Shown here piece by piece: positions 17,004 through 25,412 of a stretch of DNA of 37,972 bases (position 1 is its first letter; each line of letters starts with the position of its first letter). The stretch is from Pseudorhodoplanes sinuspersici. GTDB lineage: Bacteria; Pseudomonadota; Alphaproteobacteria; Rhizobiales; Xanthobacteraceae. The stretch is taken from contig CAMBBO010000004.1 of assembly GCA_945862935.1 (NCBI GenBank), positions 1 through 37,972 on the forward strand, in the 5' to 3' direction. A program made the translations under genes and the position numbers. A model generated the notes under the pieces. That model was not told the origin of the DNA. It saw only the letters and a list, made by a program, of their open reading frames with translations, and did not search any database.

Positions 17004-18218
17004 TTAAAGCGCCTCGCCGCGCAGCAATTTCGGCACTTCGCCGGTCACGCCTGCCGCTTCACGGATGAAGAAGTCCTTCACCATCGGCATGCGATCGACG
17101 ATTCCGAGGCCCACATCGCGCGCGAGCCGCAACACTCCCGAATGGTTTGAAAACAGCCGGTTCAATCCATCGGTCGCGACACCCATCGCCATCGTGTCGA
17201 ACCGCCGCCAGCGCTGATAGCGTTCGAGCACGTTCGAAGAACCGATATCGAGCCCGAGCCGGGCGGCATCGACAACCGCTTCCGCCAAAGCCGCGATGTC
17301 GCGTAATCCCATATTCAACCCCTGCCCCGCGATGGGGTGGATCACATGCGCTGCGTCGCCAACCAGCGCAACGCGATCGGCGATGAAACTGCGCGCCACC
17401 GACAATCCAAGCGGATAAGCGCGCCGCGCGCCCGCGAGGGAAATTTCGCCAAGATGCAGGCCGAAGCGCTTCTCCAGCGCGGCATGAAACTCCGCATCGG
17501 AGAGCGCGACGATGCGCTCGGCTTCCTGCGTTTCCTCGGTCCACACGATTGACGAGCGATTGCCGGTCAGCGGCAGGATCGCGAAGGGACCCGCGGGCAG
17601 AAAATGCTCTTCCGCGCGGCCGTGATGCGGACGTTCGTGCGCGACGGTCGTGACGATTCCCGATTGCGGATAGGGCCAGCCGAAACTCTGGATGCCCGCG
17701 ATCTCGCGAATGCGCGAGCGCGCGCCGTCCGCCGCGGCCAGCAGGCGCGCCGACATCTGCGTGCCATCGGACAATTTTGCGGTGACGCGCTCGCCTTCAT
17801 TGGAAAATTCCGAAATCGCAACGGGCCGCAGATCCACGCCCGTTTCGCGCGCCCGCTTGAGCAATGCGGCAACCAGCGGCCCGTTCTCGATCATGTGCGC
17901 GAACGGCTCACCCGGCGCGATCTCGCCATCGAAGGTCAGGAACGTCGGACGGATCGCATCGTCGAGTTTTGAATCGGTCACGACCATGTCGAGGATCGGC
18001 TGCGCGTTATTCGCGATCGCGTCCCACGCGCCGACGGTCTCGAACAGCCGGCGTGCGGCAGCAGCGATGGCCGACGCACGCGCGTCACCTGACGCGCGGT
18101 TGAGCATGGGATCCGCGACCGTCACCGAAAAAGAATCGCCCAGCCCCTGCTTCAGGGCAATCGCGAGCGAAAGCCCGGTCAGGTTGCCGCCGGCAATGAG
18201 AATATCGACATTGTTCAT
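17004..18218 (-). CDS. UbiH/UbiF-family FAD monooxygenase (ubiquinone biosynthesis)
   Basis: The 404-residue protein belongs to the UbiH/UbiF/Coq6 flavin hydroxylases, which add hydroxyl groups to the ubiquinone ring; alphaproteobacterial members are sometimes named UbiL. The N-terminal FAD site reads DILIAGGNLTGLSLAIAL, where the middle glycine of GxGxxG is Asn. The second FAD motif, RVALVGDAAHVIHPIAGQGL, is intact, and AAADGARSRIRE supplies the DG motif. ATG 18218 has AGGA eight bases upstream; ATG 18224 is two codons earlier. The position of the hydroxylated carbon cannot be read from sequence. It is divergent from tesB across 109 bases. Confidence 0.9.
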   Translation of the reverse strand: MNNVDILIAGGNLTGLSLAIALKQGLGDSFSVTVADPMLNRASGDARASAIAAAARRLFETVGAWDAIANNAQPILDMVVTDSKLDDAIRPTFLTFDGEIAPGEPFAHMIENGPLVAALLKRARETGVDLRPVAISEFSNEGERVTAKLSDGTQMSARLLAAADGARSRIREIAGIQSFGWPYPQSGIVTTVAHERPHHGRAEEHFLPAGPFAILPLTGNRSSIVWTEETQEAERIVALSDAEFHAALEKRFGLHLGEISLAGARRAYPLGLSVARSFIADRVALVGDAAHVIHPIAGQGLNMGLRDIAALAEAVVDAARLGLDIGSSNVLERYQRWRRFDTMAMGVATDGLNRLFSNHSGVLRLARDVGLGIVDRMPMVKDFFIREAAGVTGEVPKLLRGEAL

Positions 18219-18327
18219 CCGCATTGTCCTAGCATTTCGTCCCGACCCGGCGCCATCGCGGCTGTCCTTGACATCAAACCGCGCTGCGCGTCTCTCGTCG
18301 CGATTGCCGTGAACCGCAAGGCTGCCG

Positions 18328-19200
18328 ATGTCCTCCGCCGTCGCTGATCTTCTCTCGATCCTCGATCTCGAACCGCTCGAAGTGAACCTGTTTCGCGGCC
18401 GCTCACCGCAGGTCGGCTGGCAGCGCGTGTTCGGCGGGCAGGTGATCGGACAGGCTTTGGTCGCAGCCTGCCGCACGGTCGAGGGTCTGAAGCCGCACTC
18501 GATGCACGCTTATTTCCTGCTCGCGGGCGATCCGAAAGTTCCGATCATCTATGACGTGGAACGCATCCGCGATGGCCGAAGTTTCACCACGCGGCAGGTG
18601 AAGGCGATCCAGCACGGTCATCCGATCTTCTCGATGGCGGTGTCGTTCCACAACGATGAGGATAACGGTCCGTTCGATCATCAGGCGAAAATGCCGGATG
18701 TGCCCGGCCCCGACAAACTTCCCGCCGAAGCCGATGTGCGCGAGCGGATTTTGCCGATGATGCCCGACCCGGTTCGCAAATATTACGAGCGCGAGCGTCC
18801 AATCGAACTGCGCCCGGTCGAATACGGCCGCTATCTCGGCGAGAAAATTCCGGACGGGAAATTCAACATCTGGATGCGCGCAACCGGCCGCCTGCCCGAC
18901 GATCCGGCAATTCATTCGTGTGTACTTGCCTACGCCTCCGACATGGCCTTGCTCGATACGTCGCTCGCGCCGCATGGCCGCACGCTATTTGAAAAAGAGT
19001 TCATGGCAGCGTCGCTCGATCACGCGCTGTGGCTGCACCGGCCATTTCGCGCCGACGAATGGCTGCTCTACACGCAGGATTCACCGAACCTGCACGGCGC
19101 GCGCGGCCTGTCGCGCGGGCTGATCTTCAAGAGCGACGGCACGCTCGTCGCGTCCGTCGCGCAGGAAGGTCTGGTGCGCTTGCGGCGGAGCGCGACTTGA
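18328..19200 (+). CDS. tesB: Acyl-CoA thioesterase II
   Basis: This cytoplasmic enzyme hydrolyses acyl-CoA to free fatty acid and CoA. The 290 residues form a double hot-dog fold as in E. coli TesB (286 residues). Recognisable segments are RVFGGQVIGQALVAA, SMHAYFLLAGDP, RDGRSFTTRQVKAIQ and, in the second half, SLDHALWLHRPFRADEWLLY and GARGLSRGLIF. The AAGG before the ATG supports the start. Its TGA overlaps the TTG start of the next gene, so the two are likely coupled although their products look unrelated. Confidence 0.95.
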   Translation: MSSAVADLLSILDLEPLEVNLFRGRSPQVGWQRVFGGQVIGQALVAACRTVEGLKPHSMHAYFLLAGDPKVPIIYDVERIRDGRSFTTRQVKAIQHGHPIFSMAVSFHNDEDNGPFDHQAKMPDVPGPDKLPAEADVRERILPMMPDPVRKYYERERPIELRPVEYGRYLGEKIPDGKFNIWMRATGRLPDDPAIHSCVLAYASDMALLDTSLAPHGRTLFEKEFMAASLDHALWLHRPFRADEWLLYTQDSPNLHGARGLSRGLIFKSDGTLVASVAQEGLVRLRRSAT

Positions 19201-19976
19201 TCGCGCGCTGGCCGGCGGTCATTGGAATTCTGCTCGCGCTCGTCTGTGCTCAGGACGCGCCCGCCGCGTCCGGCAAGCGCGCAGCACCGCAGGGCGCCGT
19301 CGCGGGGGCGCCGCCGGAATACACCATATTCACACCAGCGGAATTGACGCGCGGATTTCTCGCGCTCGCGTTCGGCTCGGATTTGCGTCTTGGATCGAAG
19401 CTTGCGCGCATTCACCGTTTCGAAGAACCGGTAAAGGTGCACGTAGCCGCAGGCGGCAGCGTGAACCGCGCGGAGAGCTACCGCAAAATTCTCGGCGAGT
19501 TCGCGAAAGAATTTCCGAGCCTGCGCCTCATCATGACGGAAGATTCCTATGCCGCGAATTTCGTCGTGCGCCTGATCGATGAAAAGGAATTCCCGGTGGC
19601 GTTGCGCGCGGCCTTTGGCGAAGCGACCGCGCGCGAATTCGTCAAGCGCACCGATCCGCAATGCATGACCGCGGTAAAATCGGCGGCCGAGGGCGGCATT
19701 ATCCGCGTCGATTCATTCATTATCGTAGATCAGGGCGACGACGTTTTTTTCAACTGCGCCTATCACGAGATGCTGCACGCGCTGGGCTTGCCCAACCACG
19801 ACCAGCGCAACCCCTGGACCGCGCTCAATCAAGACCGGCAGGTTGGCTACCTGACCGTCTATGACCGCGCACTAATCCTCATGCTCTACGATCCGCGCAT
19901 CCGCTCCGGGATGAGCCGGGCGCAGGCCGGCCAGACAGCCTCCGAAATCGCCAAAGAGCTGGCCGGACGGAATTAA
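19197..19976 (+). CDS. Secreted DUF2927 protein with HExxH zinc-protease-like motif
   Basis: The 259-residue protein has an N-terminal signal (RWPAVIGILLALVCAQDAPA) and a DUF2927-type domain. Its core contains CAYHEMLHALGLPNHDQRN. His190, Glu191 and His194 form an HExxH motif, followed by Gly197 and His201, which resembles a zinc metalloprotease site. Protease activity is an inference. The start is a TTG at 19197 overlapping the tesB TGA (TTGA), with GGAG six bases upstream; it places the signal peptide at the N-terminus, whereas upstream starts lie inside tesB. A weak hairpin (GGGC/GCCC at 19979-19991) follows the stop. Confidence 0.82.
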   Translation: MIARWPAVIGILLALVCAQDAPAASGKRAAPQGAVAGAPPEYTIFTPAELTRGFLALAFGSDLRLGSKLARIHRFEEPVKVHVAAGGSVNRAESYRKILGEFAKEFPSLRLIMTEDSYAANFVVRLIDEKEFPVALRAAFGEATAREFVKRTDPQCMTAVKSAAEGGIIRVDSFIIVDQGDDVFFNCAYHEMLHALGLPNHDQRNPWTALNQDRQVGYLTVYDRALILMLYDPRIRSGMSRAQAGQTASEIAKELAGRN

Positions 19977-20486
<510 letters not shown>

Positions 20487-20513
20487 GGCGCGTTTACTGC
20501 CGGGGGGACCTCG

Positions 20514-21836
20514 ATGACTTTGGCTTCGCGCTGCGGCTCCGCGGCGGTTTTCGCTTTCATTGCCTTAGCGGGTGCAACTCGTCCCGCTTTCGCGCAAGCC
20601 TCGACGATCAATGCCGCCGATACCGCATGGATGATCGCAGCGACCGCGCTCGTCCTGATGATGACGATACCGGGTCTCGCACTCTTCTACTCCGGTATGG
20701 TGCGCAAGAAGAACGTGCTCGGCACCATGGCGCAATCTCTCGCCGCAACCTTCATCGTTTCCATTCTCTGGGTAATGGTCGGTTACTCGCTCGCCTTCAC
20801 CGGGGAAGGCCCGGTGATTGGCACCTACGAACGGCTTTTCCTCGATGGCATGTCGATGAGCGGCACCAGTCCGCTCGCCAAAACGATCCCGGAATTTCTG
20901 TTTGTCCTTTATCAGATGACATTCGCGATCATCACGGTCGCGCTGGTCGCGGGCTCCGTCGCTGACCGCATGCGCTTTTCTGCGTTCGTGTGGTTCTCGG
21001 TTCTGTGGCTGCTCGCCGTGTATGTGCCGATCGCACATTGGGTGTGGGGCGGCGGTTTCCTTGCCGTTGCAGGCGTTCTTGATTTCGCTGGCGGCACTGT
21101 CGTGCATCTGAATGCCGGGATTGCGGGCCTCGTTGCAGCTTACGTGCTCGGTAAACGCCGCGGGTATGGCAGCGATAACCTCGCGCCATTCGATCTGTCG
21201 CTCGCGGTGATCGGCACCGGTTTGCTATGGGTCGGCTGGTTCGGATTCAACGGAGGCTCCGCACTCGGCGCGAATGCGCGCGCGGTCTACGCCATCGGCG
21301 CAACACATCTTGCGGCATGCGCGGGTGCGCTCGCGTGGATGTTCCTCGAATGGTGGACACGCAACAAGCCGTCGGTGCTCGGCATGATTTCCGGTGCGAT
21401 CGCCGGGTTGGGCACGATCACGCCGGCATCGGGATTCGTGCTGCCGTGGCATGGCATCGTGATCGGGTTGATCGCCGGTGCTGTCTGCTTCTGGGCCTGC
21501 ACGCAACTGAAGCAGCGGCTCGGCTACGATGACTCGCTCGACGTGTTCGGCGTTCACGGCGTCGGCGGCATTGTTGGCACGCTGCTTACCGGCGTGTTTG
21601 CGACCGCGGCAATTTCCGCGTCCGCAGATATGCCGGGCGGATCGCCTGGTCTGATCGACGGCAATGCCGGGCAGGTGCTTACACAATTATACGGGATAGC
21701 AGTTGTCGGGATTTACAGCGGCGTGATGACGTTCGTTTTGCTGAAGCTCGTCGGATTCATGACGCCGCTTCGCGTAACGCCGCAGAACGAGCTGGAAGGT
21801 CTCGACATCAGCCAGCACGGCGAGGCGCTCCAATAG
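20514..21836 (+). CDS. amtB: Ammonium transporter AmtB, first copy
   Basis: This inner-membrane channel takes up ammonium. The 440-residue precursor has a signal peptide (AAVFAFIALAGATRPAFA) followed by eleven expected membrane helices. The twin conducting histidines are visible in GGTVVHLNAG (about residue 197) and DVFGVHGVGG (about residue 348). The cytoplasmic C-terminal tail MTPLRVTPQNELEGLDISQH is the GlnK-binding element. GGGGGGA precedes the ATG. An intrinsic terminator follows at 21862. Compared with the second copy it has a short loop before the first conducting histidine. Confidence 0.95.
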   Translation: MTLASRCGSAAVFAFIALAGATRPAFAQASTINAADTAWMIAATALVLMMTIPGLALFYSGMVRKKNVLGTMAQSLAATFIVSILWVMVGYSLAFTGEGPVIGTYERLFLDGMSMSGTSPLAKTIPEFLFVLYQMTFAIITVALVAGSVADRMRFSAFVWFSVLWLLAVYVPIAHWVWGGGFLAVAGVLDFAGGTVVHLNAGIAGLVAAYVLGKRRGYGSDNLAPFDLSLAVIGTGLLWVGWFGFNGGSALGANARAVYAIGATHLAACAGALAWMFLEWWTRNKPSVLGMISGAIAGLGTITPASGFVLPWHGIVIGLIAGAVCFWACTQLKQRLGYDDSLDVFGVHGVGGIVGTLLTGVFATAAISASADMPGGSPGLIDGNAGQVLTQLYGIAVVGIYSGVMTFVLLKLVGFMTPLRVTPQNELEGLDISQHGEALQ

Positions 21837-21861
21837 CCGGATCGCGACGTGTCCATCGTGC

Positions 21862-21890
21862 AAAAGCCCGGCGTGAGCCGGGCTTTTTTT
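21862..21890 (+). terminator. Rho-independent terminator of glnK1-amtB1
   Basis: AAAGCCCGGC pairs with GCCGGGCTTT around a GTGA loop, followed by a run of seven T. It lies 26 bases after the amtB1 stop, so the two glnK-amtB units are separate transcripts. Confidence 0.9.
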
Positions 21891-21930
21891 GTCGGCTTTT
21901 TGCCAGCGGCAATCACTGGTCAAAAACTAG

Positions 21931-21953
21931 GCACAACTGACGCCTATTTGTGC
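21931..21953. promoter_or_regulatory. Inverted repeat upstream of glnK2, possible activator site
   Basis: GCACAA and TTGTGC are inverted around 11 bases, about 85 bases upstream of the candidate sigma-54 promoter. The GCAC/GTGC arms recall NtrC half-sites, but their separation is wider than the usual NtrC dyad, so the identity is uncertain. The 323-base gap 21837-22159 otherwise holds the amtB1 terminator, the palindrome at 22023 and the promoter at 22038. Confidence 0.4.
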
Positions 21954-22022
21954 GGCAATGTCCCCTGCCGTTGCGCGGTCTTTCGGGCCGTTAGTGATTC
22001 GTCAATTTTTGCAAGCTGTTAG

Positions 22023-22036
22023 CGGGGGCACCCCCG
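22023..22036. repeat. Perfect CGGGGG-CA-CCCCCG palindrome beside the glnK2 promoter
   Basis: The inverted repeat ends one base before the -24 element. The two-base centre suggests a protein-binding dyad rather than an RNA hairpin. Its left part is shared with the glnK1 leader (GCGGGGGCACC at 20111-20121 and 22022-22032). Confidence 0.5.
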
Positions 22037-22037
22037 G

Positions 22038-22053
22038 TTGGCACGTTGTTTGA
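22038..22053 (+). promoter_or_regulatory. Candidate sigma-54 promoter of glnK2-amtB2
   Basis: TTGGCACGTTGTTTGA matches the sigma-54 consensus TTGGCACGNNNNTTGC at every defined base except the last C of the -12 element. The predicted leader to the glnK2 ATG is about 95 bases. Confidence 0.7.
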
Positions 22054-22081
22054 TTTACATCCTCCGGCCACGTGTGCGTAA

Positions 22082-22498
<417 letters not shown>

Positions 22499-22535
22499 CT
22501 CGACCAACAGTTTGTTTCGGACAGGAGCTACAACA

Positions 22536-24002
22536 ATGTCATTCAAAATTCCTAACCGGGTCGGGTTCGCCGCCGCGCTGTTTGGCGCGATGGTGACGGC
22601 CTCGTCGGCGTTTGCCCAGGCGGCCGCTGCCGCAGGGCCGACGATCAATAAAGGCGACAACGCATGGATGCTGACCTCCACGGTCCTCGTCCTGCTGATG
22701 ACTATTCCGGGCCTCGCGCTTTTCTACGGCGGCCTGGTTCGCGGCAAGAACATGCTCTCGGTGTTGACGCACGTTTTCTACTGCGTCTGCGTCGTCACGC
22801 TCATCTGGGTCCTCTACGGCTACAGCCTCGCCTTCACCGGCGGCTCGACTCCGTTCGTGGGCGGCTTCTCCAAGGCGTTCCTCGCGGGCGTGACCACCGA
22901 CTCGATCGGCGGCACGTTCACGGTCGGCGCTGGCATCTCGGAGCTCGTCTTCATCTGCTTCCAGATGACGTTCGCCGCGATCACCCCGGCCCTCATCGTC
23001 GGCGCATTTGCCGAACGCATGAAGTTCTCGGCGGTCGCTCTGTTCATCCCGCTCTGGGTCACGTTCGTCTATTTCCCGATGGCGCACATGGTCTGGTACT
23101 GGGCCGGCCCGGACGCGATTGATACCGCTGTGAAGGCTCTCGCTGCCGCAACCGACGACGCTGCAAAGAAGACCGCGCAGGAAGCTCTCGACGTCGTCCT
23201 CGCGGACGCCGGTCAGATCTTCTCGTGGGGTGCGATCGACTTCGCGGGCGGCACCGTGGTGCACATCAACGCCGGCATCGCCGGTCTCGTTGGCTGCATC
23301 ATGGTCGGCAAGCGTACCGGCTACGGCAAGGACATCATCGCTCCGCATTCGCTGGTGATGACCATGATCGGCGCCTCGCTTCTGTGGGTCGGCTGGTTCG
23401 GTTTCAACGCCGGTTCGAACCTTGAAGCAACGGGCACTGCTGCGCTCGCGATGACGAACTCGTTCGTCGCAACCGCTGGTGCCGCATTGTCCTGGATGTT
23501 CGCCGAATGGATCGTGAAGGGTAAACCTTCGCTCCTCGGCGCGCTCTCCGGCGCTGTCGCGGGTCTTGTGGCCGTCACTCCGGCCGCAGGTTTCTCCGGA
23601 CCGATGGGTGCGATCGTGCTCGGCCTCGTGGTCGGCGTGGTCTGCCTGTTCTTCTGCTCGGTCGTGAAGCACATGTTCGGCTACGACGACACGCTCGACG
23701 TGTTCGGCGTGCATTGCGTGGGCGGGATCATCGGCGCCATCGGCACCGGCATTCTCGTCAGCCCGAGCTTGGGCGGCACGGGCATCTTCGACTACACGAT
23801 TGGCAAGGTCGCCGAATACGACATGGTCACGCAGGTGATCGCACAAGCCAAAGCTGTCGGTCTCACGCTCGCGTGGTCCGGCATCGGTTCGGCCATCCTG
23901 TACTTCATCGTGAACATGGTCGTCGGGCTCCGCGCGGCTCCGGATAAGGAGCGTGAAGGCCTCGACATCACCGATCACGGTGAGCGCGCTTACAACATGT
24001 AA
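22536..24002 (+). CDS. amtB: Ammonium transporter AmtB, second copy with long loop
   Basis: The 488-residue precursor has a signal peptide (AAALFGAMVTASSAFA) and the AmtB fold. The twin conducting histidines are in GGTVVHINAG and DVFGVHCVGG; the C-terminal DKEREGLDITDHGERAYNM is the GlnK contact region. Relative to the first copy it has an extra segment of roughly 40 residues, rich in Ala, Asp and Lys (DTAVKALAAATDDAAKKTA), between HMVWYWAGPDA and WGAIDFAGG, probably outside the membrane. AGGAG precedes the ATG at 22536. A terminator follows at 24058. Confidence 0.95.
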   Translation: MSFKIPNRVGFAAALFGAMVTASSAFAQAAAAAGPTINKGDNAWMLTSTVLVLLMTIPGLALFYGGLVRGKNMLSVLTHVFYCVCVVTLIWVLYGYSLAFTGGSTPFVGGFSKAFLAGVTTDSIGGTFTVGAGISELVFICFQMTFAAITPALIVGAFAERMKFSAVALFIPLWVTFVYFPMAHMVWYWAGPDAIDTAVKALAAATDDAAKKTAQEALDVVLADAGQIFSWGAIDFAGGTVVHINAGIAGLVGCIMVGKRTGYGKDIIAPHSLVMTMIGASLLWVGWFGFNAGSNLEATGTAALAMTNSFVATAGAALSWMFAEWIVKGKPSLLGALSGAVAGLVAVTPAAGFSGPMGAIVLGLVVGVVCLFFCSVVKHMFGYDDTLDVFGVHCVGGIIGAIGTGILVSPSLGGTGIFDYTIGKVAEYDMVTQVIAQAKAVGLTLAWSGIGSAILYFIVNMVVGLRAAPDKEREGLDITDHGERAYNM

Positions 24003-24057
24003 GCCAACAAGACTCGTGCGCGGGGGCGAATACCCGGCACCGCCCCTCGCCGATGGA

Positions 24058-24089
24058 GGCCCCGGTTTCGACCGGGGCCTTCGCTTTTT
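24058..24089 (+). terminator. Rho-independent terminator of glnK2-amtB2
   Basis: GGCCCCGG pairs with CCGGGGCC around TTTCGA, followed by TTCGCTTTTT. It lies 56 bases after the amtB2 stop. Confidence 0.8.
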
Positions 24090-24185
24090 GGGGGCCAAAC
24101 AGGCGACCGATGGTTAATCGGGTCTTAACCTCGCGCGCCCTAAAGTAGCGGCATCGCCCCTTTATGCCCTGTGCCGCCGGTGTTC

Positions 24186-25400
24186 ATGACGTCCGTTGCC
24201 GAACGCGAGCCGCCCTCTTCGAGCGCACGGATAGCCGTGGCGCGTTCGCCATTCATGCGCCTTGCCGACCTGCTGGCGCCCGTGAATCCGGGCAAGCCGG
24301 TCATCAATCTTTCGGTCGGTGAACCGACGCATGCCGTGCCGGATTTCGTTGGCCCTGTACTCGCGGCAAACCTCACCGACTTCAATAAGTATCCTGCGAA
24401 CAAAGGCACCGAGGCTTTTCGCAAGACCGTGCAGGCATGGCTGTCTCGCCGCTACGCATTGCCGCGTCCGCTCGATTTCGAAACCGAGATCATGGTGCTG
24501 TCCGGTACGCGTGAAGGATTGTTTCTCGCAGCATTGGCCGCGAAGCGTTTCGTCAGCGCGCGTGCGGGAAAGCCCGCGATCATTCTGCCCAATCCATTTT
24601 ATGCGGTGTATTCCGCAGCCGCGGCCGGCGCGGAATGCGAACCGGTCTATCTGCCGGCGACGCGCGACACCGGATTTCTTCCCGATATCGACAAGCTCGA
24701 CGACGCGATGCTCGCGCGCACCGTCGCGTTCTATCTCGCCTCGCCTGCAAACCCGCAAGGCTCGGTCGCGAGCGCCGACTATCTGAAGCGTCTGGTTGCG
24801 CTCGCGCGCAAGCACGGCTTCATGGTGTTCGCCGACGAATGCTATTCGGAGATTTACTCCACGACGCCACCATCCGGCATGCTCGAACACGCCGGTCCCG
24901 ATTATTCCAACATCGCGATTTTTCATTCGCTATCGAAACGATCGAACCTCGCCGGTTTGCGCATCGGCTTCATCGCGGGCGATGCGAAATTCATCGCGCG
25001 CTATCTCGACTTGCGCAGCGTGTCCTCGCCGCAGGCGCCGATGCCGCTGCAGGCGGTCGCGGTCGCCGCATACAGCGACGAAAAGCACGTCGAAGAAAAT
25101 CGCCGTCTTTATTCGCAGAAATTCGATCTCGCCGATCAGATCATCGGCGACCGCTACGGCTACAAACGTCCTGCGGGCGGCTTCTTCCTGTGGCTCGACG
25201 TATCGGCGCAAGGCGGCGGCGAGAAGGCTGCCGAGAAACTCTGGCGCGAAGCGGGCGTGCGCGTTCTGCCGGGCGGCTATATCGCGCGCGAAGACTCATC
25301 GGGCGGCAATCCGGGCGAAAACTATATTCGCGTTGCGATGGTGCAAAACAACGAAGACACAGCCGAGGCGCTTCATCGTCTCGTCGCCGTGTTGGGCTAG
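24186..25400 (+). CDS. Class I/II PLP-dependent aminotransferase (DapC-like)
   Basis: The 404-residue protein is a fold-type I aminotransferase. The PLP lysine is Lys251 in HSLSKRSNLAGLRIGF; ASPANPQG and FADECYSEIY supply the conserved Asn and Asp/Tyr that hold the cofactor, and NYIRVAMV contains the carboxylate-binding Arg. The closest family impression is N-succinyldiaminopimelate aminotransferase (DapC, lysine and peptidoglycan precursor synthesis), but related alanine or aromatic transaminases are not excluded. ATG 24186 is chosen over GTG 24171; neither has a strong ribosome site. ftsK follows after 12 bases, so the two are probably co-transcribed. Confidence 0.88.
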   Translation: MTSVAEREPPSSSARIAVARSPFMRLADLLAPVNPGKPVINLSVGEPTHAVPDFVGPVLAANLTDFNKYPANKGTEAFRKTVQAWLSRRYALPRPLDFETEIMVLSGTREGLFLAALAAKRFVSARAGKPAIILPNPFYAVYSAAAAGAECEPVYLPATRDTGFLPDIDKLDDAMLARTVAFYLASPANPQGSVASADYLKRLVALARKHGFMVFADECYSEIYSTTPPSGMLEHAGPDYSNIAIFHSLSKRSNLAGLRIGFIAGDAKFIARYLDLRSVSSPQAPMPLQAVAVAAYSDEKHVEENRRLYSQKFDLADQIIGDRYGYKRPAGGFFLWLDVSAQGGGEKAAEKLWREAGVRVLPGGYIAREDSSGGNPGENYIRVAMVQNNEDTAEALHRLVAVLG

Positions 25401-25412
25401 GGCGGTATCGCG

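Noticed and set aside
22539-24098. 519-codon minus-strand frame opposite amtB2
   Set aside because: It mirrors the amtB2 codons and reads as an Asp/Arg/His/Glu-rich shadow. The plus strand carries a full transporter with ribosome site.
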